IMG/VR virus record: IMGVR_UViG_3300038436_000066
Span: 1-21,026 of that record
DNA from: a virus
Reading direction: 5' to 3' (one strand)
Length of the DNA stretch: 21,026 bases
Numbering within the stretch: position 1 is the stretch's first letter; each line of letters opens with the position of its first letter. Both the position numbers and the translations under genes were made by a program. Below the pieces are notes generated by a model, which was not told the origin of the DNA, did no database searches, and worked only from the letters and a program-made list of their open reading frames with translations. Of the stretch, positions 6,344 to 12,998 are shown in pieces.

Positions 6344-7937
6344 CCCTCCTGGTCGTGGCCCGGCCGTGCATGTGGGCGGCGAAAAGCGACCGCTCGAGCA
6401 CGCTGGTCAGGCTGTCCACGTTCAACGCCGGGAAGAGAGCCAGCAGGTTGCCGATTGCCTCCTCATAGGAGGATGCCGTCTGCACCGCTTCGTCAAAGCG
6501 CGCCTCGTTGGCCGCCAGCGCCGCCACTGCTTCGGCTGCCGCCTGGTCGGCTAAAGATTCAAGCGCCTGCTGCTCCGGGGTGAAATCCCCCCTGCCCCCC
6601 TTTCCCAAAAGGGGGGGAAACCCATCGCTGAAGGTGGCGGTGTTCTTCCCCCCTTTGCCAAAGGGGGGACCGAGGGGGGATTTCCCTTCCGCTGCCTGTG
6701 GCAGAGCCGGGGCGGGGGGCGGCTGGGGCGGCGCCACCACCTCTTCCCCTTTTTGCGGCTCGGGCACGCCATAGGTCTCGTAGAAATACTTCTTCGCCAC
6801 CGGCAGCCCGATCTCCTTGACCAGGCCCTTATCCACCTCGATCCGCTCTTTGAGATCCTCGCCTTCCTCGGTCTGTACCCACACCTGCGGGTAATCGGTT
6901 ACCCCGGCAAAGTTGAGATCGACGATCCAGCGGACCAGGGACTGATTCAGGCACTCGCAGAGCAGATCGGCGTCCGCCTTGGTGACCTCGCCGCGCACCT
7001 CGTCATGGGTCTTGCTCGCGGCAAAGGAGCCTTCGCCCTTGATCTCGGTGGTGAGCGTCTGGCCGAGCACCGCCTTACTGACCGCCCGATCCATGTAATC
7101 GCAGAGGCCCTGATAGGTGGCATTGCCGCTCCGGGCTGCCTCCAGGAACTCGATCTGCATATTGTCCGGGATCTTGACGCCGCTATCGGTCTGGATAGCA
7201 TCGAGCGCATCGAGCAGCGCCTGCTGCTGCGGCCCCGGCGTTCCGGGCGGATATTTGCCCAGCGGCGTCGGCTGGCCGAATTTCTCCAGGAACACCAGCC
7301 AGAACTTCACCCCGTTCTTCTTGAACCACACCGGCCACCACAGCTTTTGCCCGAGGCCGTCGCCGTAAGGATTGTCCGAGCTGCCGTAGGTGAAGACGAT
7401 GAACTTGCGCTCCGGCACCTCCTCGCCGTCGATCATGTTCGACGGCGTGAGCAGCCGAAGCCGCCGTTCCGTATCGAAGACGAAGCGCCGCGGGTGCTTG
7501 GCGCGGATCTTGGCCGGCACATACCGGCCGTTTTGCACCGCCCAGATCACCTCGCCGACATAGAAGCCGTACAGGATGCCTTTCAGCAGTTCCTGGCGGG
7601 CCTGGTCGAAATTGCATTTCTCCAGGGCCTCGCGGACGAAGTCGGCGATTTCTTGGCTGCGGGCCGATTCGTCGGCCGGCTCGACCACCCATTCCTTGCC
7701 GGTCACCGCCAGCGCCCTAGTCTGAAGCACCGAGCCGGCGTGCGGATCGCGGGCCACTTCGTCATAGAGCTTCAACCCCTTGCCGCCCGCCTCGGTGCGC
7801 AGCACCGGGTCCGGGTTTTCGAGCCGCGAGAGCCAGCCGGCAAAGATGTCGATGTCCTTCGCGTTGGTCGCGATCTCGTCGGTGGTCGGCTTCTCCCCCT
7901 TTGTAAAGGGGGGCAGGGGGGATTTGTCGTCAGCCAT
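6333..7937 (-). CDS. Portal protein (Mu gp29, DUF935)
   Basis: A 534-residue DUF935 portal, the twelve-fold ring through which DNA enters the head and to which terminase docks. The family core is clear: Leu-Gln-Thr-Arg (50s-60s), Trp-Val-Val-Glu-Pro-Ala-Asp, Gly-Phe-Tyr-Val-Gly-Glu-Val-Ile-Trp, Phe-Gly-Gln-Pro-Thr-Pro-Leu-Gly-Lys-Tyr, and Gly-Gln-Thr-Leu-Thr-Thr-Glu. Three copies of a palindromic repeat are embedded in frame: one at codons 4-14 (KSPLPPFTKGE) and two near residues 425-465 (KSPLGPPFGKGGKN and FPPLLGKGGRGDF). The start ATG at 7937 has no good ribosome site; the terminase stop is three bases upstream, so coupling or a start beyond the repeat is possible. The last residues overlap the MuF start. 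Confidence 0.9.
   Translation of the reverse strand: MADDKSPLPPFTKGEKPTTDEIATNAKDIDIFAGWLSRLENPDPVLRTEAGGKGLKLYDEVARDPHAGSVLQTRALAVTGKEWVVEPADESARSQEIADFVREALEKCNFDQARQELLKGILYGFYVGEVIWAVQNGRYVPAKIRAKHPRRFVFDTERRLRLLTPSNMIDGEEVPERKFIVFTYGSSDNPYGDGLGQKLWWPVWFKKNGVKFWLVFLEKFGQPTPLGKYPPGTPGPQQQALLDALDAIQTDSGVKIPDNMQIEFLEAARSGNATYQGLCDYMDRAVSKAVLGQTLTTEIKGEGSFAASKTHDEVRGEVTKADADLLCECLNQSLVRWIVDLNFAGVTDYPQVWVQTEEGEDLKERIEVDKGLVKEIGLPVAKKYFYETYGVPEPQKGEEVVAPPQPPPAPALPQAAEGKSPLGPPFGKGGKNTATFSDGFPPLLGKGGRGDFTPEQQALESLADQAAAEAVAALAANEARFDEAVQTASSYEEAIGNLLALFPALNVDSLTSVLERSLFAAHMHGRATTRRDDG
6582..6686. repeat. Two inverted copies of the CCCCCTTT palindromic repeat inside the portal gene
   Basis: First copy: GAAATCCCCCC at 6582, then CCCCCCTTT (6595-6603) pairing with AAAGGGGGG (6608-6616). 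Second copy: CCCCCCTTT (6648-6656) pairing with AAAGGGGGG (6660-6668), then GGGGGGATTTC ending near 6684. The copies face each other in opposite orientation, with about 30 bases between. Both are translated in frame as part of the portal, adding low-complexity Pro/Gly/Lys peptide without stops. The same element recurs at 7892, 12141 and 16967. Confidence 0.85.
7892..7926. repeat. CCCCCTTT palindromic repeat at the 5' end of the portal gene
   Basis: CCCCCTTT (7895-7902) pairs with AAAGGGGG (7905-7912) over a 2-base loop, followed by GCAGGGGGGATTT, the typical tail of this repeat. It occupies portal codons 4-14, so the protein starts MADD and then reads through the repeat. It is the third copy within this one gene. 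Confidence 0.85.
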
Positions 7938-7939
7938 AA

Positions 7940-9355
7940 TCAGCGCGCCATGAAACGTTTGAGTGGCGCGGCGCTCTGGCGCCGGCCGGTGGATTCATAC
8001 TCGATCGGCCCGCTCGGCTGGCTCGCCGCGTGAATCGCCAGCGCCAGCGCCCAAAAGCGGTCGGCGTGGCCGTTTTCGCTGCGCTCGGCGGTGAACCGGA
8101 TGTTGCCGGCAGCGGTGGTCTCCTTGGTGACCGCCCGCAGATCGGCGCGGATTGCCGGCTTGTACGGGATGCGCAGCCGCTTGTCTTCCATTTTGCCGCG
8201 CACCGGGTAGGCGAGGGCTTCCTTAACGTGGGGCGTGAAGGTCACCAGCTCAACCCGCTGCTCGCCGAACTGGCGCTGCGCGTCGTCGCCCCAGCCGATG
8301 CCGAGGCCGGTGTAGTCCATGCAGGTGCGGTCCATGAGTCCCATGACCGGCCAGAGCACCGCTTCCTGGTCCGGCTTCTTCATGTTCTGCAGCTCGACCA
8401 CCAGGCGCGTATAAAGCACGTCGCCGAGCAGCTCGAGCACCCAGAGCACGGTCAGATCCTTCTTGCGGCCGATATCGAGCCCGGCATAAAGCTGGCCGTG
8501 GGGCCTGGTCTCGACGGTGCCGTTCCACTCCCATTTCTCGGCCTGGCCGTATTCGCAACCGGCGATCAGGTCGTATTCGAGGAAGGCCGAGGCGTCGTCG
8601 GCCGCGACGCACATGTACTCCTGGAGGAAGGATTCTTCGTCGGCGCAGCCGCTCTTGATGAAGTCGAAGTAGGCGGTCTCGTCCATCTCCATGACTTCGT
8701 GCTCGTATGGGAGCGACTGCTGGAGCTTGTAGAGGAAGCCCTGGTTGAGAGCGTCTTCAAGGGTCACCCGGTGCAGGCTGATGTGCTTCGGGTTGTTGTG
8801 CTCGCGGATCTCGCGTACCAACAAATTAAAGAAGTTGCCGCTCCCCCGGTGGGTGGAGATCACCTCCATGTTGCCGCCCCAGGTGATGCCCGGGTAGGCG
8901 ATGGCCCAGAGCTTGCGCGGGTCCGGATGGAGCGCGAACTCGTCGAGGATACGGCCGCCGCGCTTGCCGGCCTGGGCATCCGGGTTGCTGCTCATCGAGT
9001 GGATGCGCCGGCCGTTGGCGAAGTGCAGCACGTAGGCGGAGATTTTCCGTTCTTCGTCGATCACCCGCTCGCCCAGGTCCTCGGCGGCGAGGTGCAGCAC
9101 CTTCGCGAACATCTTGCAGTCTTCGATCACCAGCCGGGCCTGGAGATCGTCGCGACTGCTGATCCACTGGTCCCACTTGGCCCCGGCCTCGGCGGTGCGC
9201 TCGTCGGCGGCATAGGCGGTCGACCAGGAAAGGCCGATCTGCCGCGCCTTCTCCATGAGCTTCAGGCGGCTGCGGTCGACAATCCACTTCTCCTGATAGG
9301 GGAGAAAGATCCCTTCCGGGTTGACCGGCTTGATCTTGGCGCCGCCGCTACTCAT
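7940..9355 (-). CDS. Terminase large subunit (Mu gp28)
   Basis: A 471-residue packaging motor. ATPase: a Walker A-like Lys-Ala-Arg-Gln-Ile-Gly-Leu-Ser-Trp (36-44), with the variant Ser in place of the usual GKT seen in this terminase class, and a Walker B Arg-Ile-Leu-Asp-Glu-Phe (135-140). Nuclease: Gly-Leu-Asp-Ile-Gly (292-296) with Asp294, Met-Asp-Tyr-Thr-Gly-Leu-Gly (346-352) with Asp347, and His430-Ala-Asp432 near the end, together an RNase H-fold metal site. The start ATG at 9355 overlaps the small-terminase stop as ATGA; the much longer open frame upstream has alien Gly/Arg composition and is a shadow of gp27. It cuts host-flanked phage DNA and pumps it into the head through the portal. 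Confidence 0.92.
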   Translation of the reverse strand: MSSGGAKIKPVNPEGIFLPYQEKWIVDRSRLKLMEKARQIGLSWSTAYAADERTAEAGAKWDQWISSRDDLQARLVIEDCKMFAKVLHLAAEDLGERVIDEERKISAYVLHFANGRRIHSMSSNPDAQAGKRGGRILDEFALHPDPRKLWAIAYPGITWGGNMEVISTHRGSGNFFNLLVREIREHNNPKHISLHRVTLEDALNQGFLYKLQQSLPYEHEVMEMDETAYFDFIKSGCADEESFLQEYMCVAADDASAFLEYDLIAGCEYGQAEKWEWNGTVETRPHGQLYAGLDIGRKKDLTVLWVLELLGDVLYTRLVVELQNMKKPDQEAVLWPVMGLMDRTCMDYTGLGIGWGDDAQRQFGEQRVELVTFTPHVKEALAYPVRGKMEDKRLRIPYKPAIRADLRAVTKETTAAGNIRFTAERSENGHADRFWALALAIHAASQPSGPIEYESTGRRQSAAPLKRFMAR

Positions 9356-9918
9356 GCCGACATCCTCAGCACGTCGCGCCTGATCCGGGCGATGGTCTCC
9401 GCGCTCACGCCGGCCTCGCGGGCTGTCTCGCCTATAGCCTCGGCCGCCTTCTCCAGGGTCTGCTTGCGGATTTCCGCCTCCCGCTTGACGTTCATGGTGC
9501 TGCTCGCTTCCAGCCGCTGCACCGCCAGGGCCAGCGCCTTCACCTGACTGATCACCCCGGGCAGGCTCTCTTCGTTCAGCTCCGCGTCCTGGAGCTTGAG
9601 GCTCAAATCGAAAGCCAGCGTCCGGAGGATCTCGTTTACCAGGTGGCCGACTTGCCCGGCCGGCGCGGCGCCGAGCTTGCCGATCCACATCTTGGCCACT
9701 TCGCGGCTCTGCCGGAGCTTTTCCCCGGCTTCCCGCATCGAGAGGTCGTAGCGGTTGACCGCCGATTTCGTCACCCGCTCTTCGTGCCCCTCAACCGCGA
9801 GGATCTCGTTGATCCGGGCCGTGGCGTCGAGCTGGGTCACGCGCGGATCGCGGAGCAGCTCTTGGAGCTGTTCCCGGATATCCTCCGGCAGCCGGTCAAT
9901 GGACGATTGGCGGCCCAT
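9352..9918 (-). CDS. Terminase small subunit-like protein (Mu gp27, DUF3486)
   Basis: A 188-residue DUF3486 protein. It opens with the family signature MGRQSSIDRLPEDIREQL, followed by helices with Asp-Ala-Thr-Ala-Arg-Ile-Asn-Glu-Ile-Leu (31-40) and Lys-Ser-Ala-Val-Asn-Arg-Tyr (51-57), which look like a helix-turn-helix for DNA recognition. The rest is helical and likely drives oligomerisation. In Mu, gp27 is thought to be the small terminase that recognises the pac site and loads gp28. Its stop overlaps the large terminase start, and its ATG at 9918 follows the upstream gene stop (9922) by three bases. Confidence 0.85.
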   Translation of the reverse strand: MGRQSSIDRLPEDIREQLQELLRDPRVTQLDATARINEILAVEGHEERVTKSAVNRYDLSMREAGEKLRQSREVAKMWIGKLGAAPAGQVGHLVNEILRTLAFDLSLKLQDAELNEESLPGVISQVKALALAVQRLEASSTMNVKREAEIRKQTLEKAAEAIGETAREAGVSAETIARIRRDVLRMSA

Positions 9919-9921
9919 GGG

Positions 9922-10221
9922 CTAGAGCTCCGGCTCCGGCCGCTTGACGCCGGGGACGACCACGGCGCCGTCGGCAACATCCTTGCCGCGGCGGGTGAGC
10001 TTGATCACCAGGGAGCCCATGACGTCAGTGCTGGTGATCAGCCCCTGCTCGGCGAGCCAGGCGGCTTCGGTCAACAGCCGGTCGCGGCTGACGTTGTGTC
10101 CGAGCATCTTGAGGGCGCCGGCAAGGACGTACTCGTTGACCGAGTAGTCCGGATCCTGCGCCAAGGTGCGCAGAATCACCAGGCGCATATCCGAGGTGAC
10201 GAGGTCGCTAAAGGCGTTCAT
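9922..10221 (-). CDS. Winged-helix protein of the Mu gp26-type region
   Basis: A 99-residue protein with an ArsR/VpaChn25-like winged-helix pattern: helices at 11-22 (DMRLVILRTLAQ) and 26-43, Val-Ser-Arg-Asp-Arg-Leu-Leu-Thr-Glu-Ala-Ala-Trp-Leu-Ala-Glu (44-58) as the recognition helix area, then the wing Gly-Leu-Ile-Thr-Ser...Leu-Val-Ile-Lys-Leu-Thr-Arg-Arg-Gly (60-79). The same type of protein is found just upstream of DUF3486 in many transposable phages. The start ATG at 10221 overlaps the preceding stop as ATGA. It could regulate late genes or assist packaging; neither role is shown by the sequence. Confidence 0.7.
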   Translation of the reverse strand: MNAFSDLVTSDMRLVILRTLAQDPDYSVNEYVLAGALKMLGHNVSRDRLLTEAAWLAEQGLITSTDVMGSLVIKLTRRGKDVADGAVVVPGVKRPEPEL

Positions 10222-10535
10222 GAGCCATCTCCGATTTTGAGGTGATGCTGGTTTAGCAAATCGACCGCCCGGTTGATCCCGGAGAGGCGGCCATCGAGGG
10301 TGCCCAGTTTTTCGACCAGGCTTTCGATTTTCGCGCCCAGCTTGTCGAGGTCCCGGCGGCTCGGCATAAAGGGGATGGCGGTCTCGATCTTGGTAAGCCG
10401 TTCGGCGAGCACGCCCAGGGCCTCGGTCGTCGCCTTACTCTTGTTGCTCTGCCGCACGTAAAGCCAGAGCGCGACATTGACCAGAAAAACGAGCGCGGTC
10501 AGCCAGAACTGCAGCGCTTGGTAGTTGATGGCCAC
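10218..10535 (-). CDS. Membrane-anchored coiled-coil protein (DUF2730, Mu gp25-like)
   Basis: A 105-residue protein with one N-terminal membrane helix (about residues 9-27, FWLTALVFLVNVALWLYV) and a heptad-like tail (35-95) predicted as coiled coil. This is the layout of DUF2730, found between lysis and terminase genes in Mu-like phages. The start is GTG at 10535, immediately after the TAA of the zinc-finger gene, with AGGGGG six bases upstream. Function is unknown; topology with the tail in the cytoplasm is likely from the Arg-Gln-Ser-Asn-Lys-Ser-Lys segment after the helix. Confidence 0.75.
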   Translation of the reverse strand: MAINYQALQFWLTALVFLVNVALWLYVRQSNKSKATTEALGVLAERLTKIETAIPFMPSRRDLDKLGAKIESLVEKLGTLDGRLSGINRAVDLLNQHHLKIGDGS

Positions 10536-10739
10536 TTATTCCCCCTTCTCAAAGTTAGCCTGGCAGCCCACGCACCGCGTGCAGCCGGGGGCCAGCCGGC
10601 GCCGCGCTTCCGGTATCAGGCGGCCGCAATCCTCGCACCTTTCGGCCGCTGGACCGGCCGGCGGCCGGCTGCGCGCTTTGCGGATGGAGTCGGCGAGGAA
10701 TAGCCGCTCCCGCTCCTGGGCGTAATCGGCATCGTCCAT
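10536..10739 (-). CDS. TraR/DksA-type C4 zinc-finger protein
   Basis: A 67-residue protein ending in a TraR/DksA zinc finger: Cys35-x2-Cys38, the family spacer Gly-Arg-Leu-Ile-Pro-Glu-Ala-Arg-Arg-Arg, then Cys56-x2-Cys59, with an extra Cys at 53. The N-terminal helix (5-22) is short, as in TraR rather than in full-length DksA (about 150 residues). Phage TraR-like proteins bind the RNA polymerase secondary channel and alter host transcription. The ATG at 10739 overlaps the upstream stop as TAATG. An Asp-Asp at 2-3 and Asp5 lie near the N terminus, where TraR has its functional acidic tip; that parallel is tentative. Confidence 0.85.
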   Translation of the reverse strand: MDDADYAQERERLFLADSIRKARSRPPAGPAAERCEDCGRLIPEARRRLAPGCTRCVGCQANFEKGE

Positions 10740-11233
10740 TACGGCCGGCCATGCTCCGGCACCCTCCGCACCTCGACTAAATCGAGGAGCGGCGAGAGGT
10801 TGAGCGTGCCCGGATCCACTTTGTAGGCCGGGATGTTTTGCAGCAGTACAATGGCGGCCTTGTCTGCCGCCGTGAACACCAGCTCCGAGCAAAACCACTT
10901 GGCCGCGTCCTGGCTCTGCACTCGGCCAAGAAAGCCGAGGATGGCGTTGTAGTCGTAGCCCTTGTTCAGCTGGCTGGTGAGAAAGCTATAAAAGCGCTCC
11001 TGCCGTACCGGCGTGCAGGGCACCCGGTAAAGATCGATCTGGGTGCCCGGCGTGTGGCCCTCGGTCCAGTGGCGGCGCCGGACCCCGCCGCTCCAGGCCT
11101 CGATCACCTCTTCGCAGCCGGGCAGATACGCCGCGGTGTGGCTGATCTCGCTCCAGGTCCGCCAGCGAATCAGCCGCGAGATGGCTGAAATGCCGTGATA
11201 CTGGCCAAGGTAAATATAGGCTTGCTCGTCCAT
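10739..11233 (-). CDS. Permuted papain/NlpC-P60-like cysteine peptidase or amidase
   Basis: A 164-residue protein. A Ser-His-Thr-Ala-Ala-Tyr segment (31-36) supplies a probable catalytic His32, and Lys-Trp-Phe-Cys-Ser-Glu-Leu-Val (112-119) a probable nucleophile Cys115. His before Cys is the order of the permuted NlpC/P60 class (YiiX/YaeF-like). A Gly-Tyr-Asp-Tyr-Asn-Ala-Ile-Leu-Gly segment (92-100) is also typical. No signal peptide is present. It lies between the holin-like and TraR genes, so a role in cell wall cleavage or virion entry is likely. ATG at 11233 begins two bases after the upstream TAG; the ribosome site is weak, suggesting coupled translation. Confidence 0.7.
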   Translation of the reverse strand: MDEQAYIYLGQYHGISAISRLIRWRTWSEISHTAAYLPGCEEVIEAWSGGVRRRHWTEGHTPGTQIDLYRVPCTPVRQERFYSFLTSQLNKGYDYNAILGFLGRVQSQDAAKWFCSELVFTAADKAAIVLLQNIPAYKVDPGTLNLSPLLDLVEVRRVPEHGRP

Positions 11234-11235
11234 GG

Positions 11236-11679
11236 CTACATGCCGCCGAGGCCCCGGATGAGCGCCTGCGTGAGCGCATCGGTAAGCTGCTGGTCGGTAG
11301 TGACGCCGTCCGCTTGGCCGCTGCCGCCGCAGGCCGCCATCTTGATACCGTCGTAGGATTTGAGGACGGAAAAGTACCCGGCGTTGCAAGTCCCGTCCGG
11401 AGCGGTCGCCACCTTGGCCCCGGCGCAGCCGGAAAAGCTGAGCAGACAAGCGCCGGCGGCAACGAGCAGCAGCAAGCTTTTTAAAGCGCCATTGTCTGGC
11501 CAGTGGATTGCCTCTCGGGTCACAGCGCGCAGGACGAGGTTGACCGTTGCGAGCAGCGCTACCTGGACATCAGCCGGGATCTCCACCCCGCAAAAATGCT
11601 GGGTGACCAGCGCGGCAAACGCGATTGCGTTGGCCCAAAAAGTTTTCGATCGCCAAAAGATCTTGCTTGTGCGCAGCAT
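11236..11679 (-). CDS. Holin-like membrane protein continuous with a lipoprotein-like C-terminal half
   Basis: A 147-residue protein with a very good ribosome site (AGGAGG, five bases before the ATG at 11679). Residues 9-60 (SKTFWANAIAFAALVTQ..., then a second hydrophobic stretch at 38-52) look like small phage holins. Residues 66-85 form another hydrophobic segment ending Leu-Leu-Ser-Phe-Ser-Gly-Cys85, a lipobox-like motif, followed by a polar Gly/Asp-rich tail of 62 residues. This suggests a holin and an Rz1-like or other lipoprotein joined in one frame; no convincing internal start was found. It follows the lysozyme gene closely, consistent with a lysis role. Confidence 0.65.
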   Translation of the reverse strand: MLRTSKIFWRSKTFWANAIAFAALVTQHFCGVEIPADVQVALLATVNLVLRAVTREAIHWPDNGALKSLLLLVAAGACLLSFSGCAGAKVATAPDGTCNAGYFSVLKSYDGIKMAACGGSGQADGVTTDQQLTDALTQALIRGLGGM

Positions 11680-11696
11680 TTTGTCCTCCTAGGGTC

Positions 11697-12119
11697 TCAC
11701 CCCTCCCGCATCATCCGCGCCAATCGCTCCGCCCGGGCGCCGACCTGCCGCGCCCACTCGCTATCGTGCAGCTCATCCGCGGCGCGGTTAAAATCACCAG
11801 CTGAAAGGGCCGCTAACATGCGTTTAAATTCTAAAAAAGTCGGCAGCCCGAGATTCAAATCGAGGTCAATCAGGGCAATTTGCCGCCGCGGCGAAAGGGC
11901 GAGGAAGCCGGGCACCGCCCGCTCCAGCTCGAACCGGCAACGCAGGACATCGTTATCCAGGAGATACTTGGCCTCCGGCTTGGTAATGCCGAGGCTCTCC
12001 AGGTTCCGGCCGTAGCCGATCGTCAACTTCCCGGCCGGGCAGCGGTAGGGCTTTAGCCGCAAGCCCTCGTGCAGGGCGAGCAGTTGGGTCGCGGTTCTGG
12101 TGACGCTGTCCTGGTCCAT
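11697..12119 (-). CDS. Endolysin, T4-type lysozyme (GH24)
   Basis: A 140-residue lysozyme. His-Glu-Gly-Leu-Arg-Leu-Lys-Pro-Tyr (17-25) carries the catalytic Glu18; the residue aligned with T4 Asp20 is Cys27, and Thr33 follows in Leu-Thr-Ile-Gly-Tyr-Gly, giving the E-x8-C-x5-T form also known among phage endolysins. The rest (Leu-Asn-Leu-Gly-Leu-Pro-Thr-Phe, Ala-Arg-Gln-Val) fits the family. The start ATG at 12119 has AGGAG five bases upstream. The frame is open up to 12233 but that part is encoded by a palindromic repeat, so it is probably not translated. No signal-arrest segment is seen, so release would need the holin. It cleaves peptidoglycan. Confidence 0.9.
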   Translation of the reverse strand: MDQDSVTRTATQLLALHEGLRLKPYRCPAGKLTIGYGRNLESLGITKPEAKYLLDNDVLRCRFELERAVPGFLALSPRRQIALIDLDLNLGLPTFLEFKRMLAALSAGDFNRAADELHDSEWARQVGARAERLARMMREG

Positions 12120-12140
12120 GCTGCTCCTCTCGCTGAGGTT

Positions 12141-12175
12141 TCTCCCCCCCTTTGCAAAAGGGGGCAGGGGATTTC
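12141..12175. repeat. CCCCCTTT palindromic repeat upstream of lysozyme
   Basis: CCCCCTTT (12146-12153) pairs with AAAGGGGG (12157-12164), followed by the GCAGGGGATTTC tail. It begins about 22 bases before the lysozyme start on the minus strand, inside the leader. The adjoining gap, 12176-12322, has no gene I can support; it holds CCCCACTGAA twice in tandem (minus strand) and a GGGGACAGATTA segment like those found beside dispersed host repeats. Confidence 0.8.
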
Positions 12176-12322
12176 GCCTGCGGGTAAAGGCGGAAGCGGC
12201 CTGCCGACCGCTCCCGCCCATGCCCAAGGCCAAGGAGGTAATGAAGAGTACAGGGGACAGATTACGGGGTGTTGCCGAGGGTTGTTAGCTGCGGTACTTC
12301 AGTGGGGTTGGTTCAGTGGGGG

Positions 12323-12628
12323 CTATTGGGTGGAGCGGACGCGGACAAAACCCTTGCGGATGGTCTCGAGCACCTTGGCCCAGCCGACTCGACCGGCAAT
12401 CACCTTGCCGTCGCATTCGAGGCGGTAGCAGTCGACGCGGCCGGTGCGATAAAGCTTGAAATGATATTCGACCGTGCCGCTATCATGATCGCGCACGATG
12501 ATCTCCCGCCGCAGATCAGGCAGAGCCGCAGGATATTCCGGCGGCTCCGACTCGAGCCGCCGTTTCTCCGCCGCCGCCCGCATCGCTGCCAAGCGCTTGG
12601 CCATGCCTAATCTTTTGCGGTACGTCAT
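12323..12628 (-). CDS. Hypothetical protein, basic N terminus
   Basis: A 101-residue protein of unknown function. The N-terminal third is strongly basic (Arg/Lys/Ala helix, MTYRKRLGMAKRLAAMRAA), followed by an apparent beta-rich domain (Ile-Ile-Val-Arg-Asp-His-Asp-Ser-Gly-Thr-Val-Glu-Tyr-His-Phe, then Gly-Arg-Val-Asp-Cys-Tyr-Arg-Leu-Glu). Starts at GTG 12637, ATG 12628 and ATG 12604 are all possible; AAGG sits one base before 12628, so none is well supported. The GC content is like the phage rather than the AT-rich block next to it. It could bind nucleic acid, but no named domain is recognised. Confidence 0.6.
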   Translation of the reverse strand: MTYRKRLGMAKRLAAMRAAAEKRRLESEPPEYPAALPDLRREIIVRDHDSGTVEYHFKLYRTGRVDCYRLECDGKVIAGRVGWAKVLETIRKGFVRVRSTQ

Positions 12629-12655
12629 ACCTTGCACGCTCTAGATAATTTGATG

Positions 12656-12955
12656 TTAAATGTCCTCAATAAAAAGGACGCCTCTCTCTATCTGGCCAGG
12701 CACAGCATGGGCAACAGCTTCAAAAAGTACGAATTCTTCTTCACTGTGCGTCTGTTGTAAACGCAACAGCTCGTCTTCAGCTTTTCCTTTACTTGAATAA
12801 ATCACTGTGGGTCTAAACCTCTCTGGAAGAGCGTGGATCTCGCGCAAATCTGCATCAAAAAAGACACACTCCAAATTTATAATCACCCATTTCTTGTCTT
12901 CGTAAGCCATGCCATTTAACCATTCCTTTGAGCCGAGTCGTAATTCCCCTGCCAT
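12656..12955 (-). CDS. AT-rich hypothetical protein, cassette-borne
   Basis: A 99-residue protein of unknown function, acidic toward the C-terminal half, with a Trp-Val-Ile-Ile-Asn-Leu-Glu-Cys-Val-Phe-Phe core strand. Base composition is visibly poorer in GC than the phage genes. The stop codon TAA lies exactly at the left junction heptamer GTTAAAT (12655-12661). The start is uncertain: the frame is open to 13048, ATG 12955 has AAGG close by, and ATG 12910 has a distant AGGAA. It follows the 62-residue gene by 43 bases and is read in the same direction. A two-gene set of small proteins suggests possible toxin-antitoxin or defence function, but no domain is seen. Confidence 0.6.
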   Translation of the reverse strand: MAGELRLGSKEWLNGMAYEDKKWVIINLECVFFDADLREIHALPERFRPTVIYSSKGKAEDELLRLQQTHSEEEFVLFEAVAHAVPGQIERGVLFIEDI

Positions 12956-12998
12956 TACCTTGGCCGCCGGCTCCCGGCTCAAGGAAGGCGTTCGGCAC

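Noticed and set aside
9355-9688. An extended N terminus for the large terminase
   Set aside because: The 111 extra residues are Gly/Arg/Glu-rich shadow of the small terminase gene. ATG at 9355 overlaps that gene's stop and begins a normal terminase.
12120-12233. An upstream extension of the lysozyme frame to a TTG at 12233
   Set aside because: The extra residues come from the palindromic repeat, the TTG has no ribosome site, and the ATG at 12119 has a strong one at correct spacing.
12241-12288. AAGGAGGTA-ATG on the plus strand starting a 15-codon frame (MKSTGDRLRGVAEGC)
   Set aside because: The ribosome site is good but the peptide is tiny, on the opposite strand to all phage genes, and the GGGGACAGATTA segment looks like the flank of a dispersed repeat.
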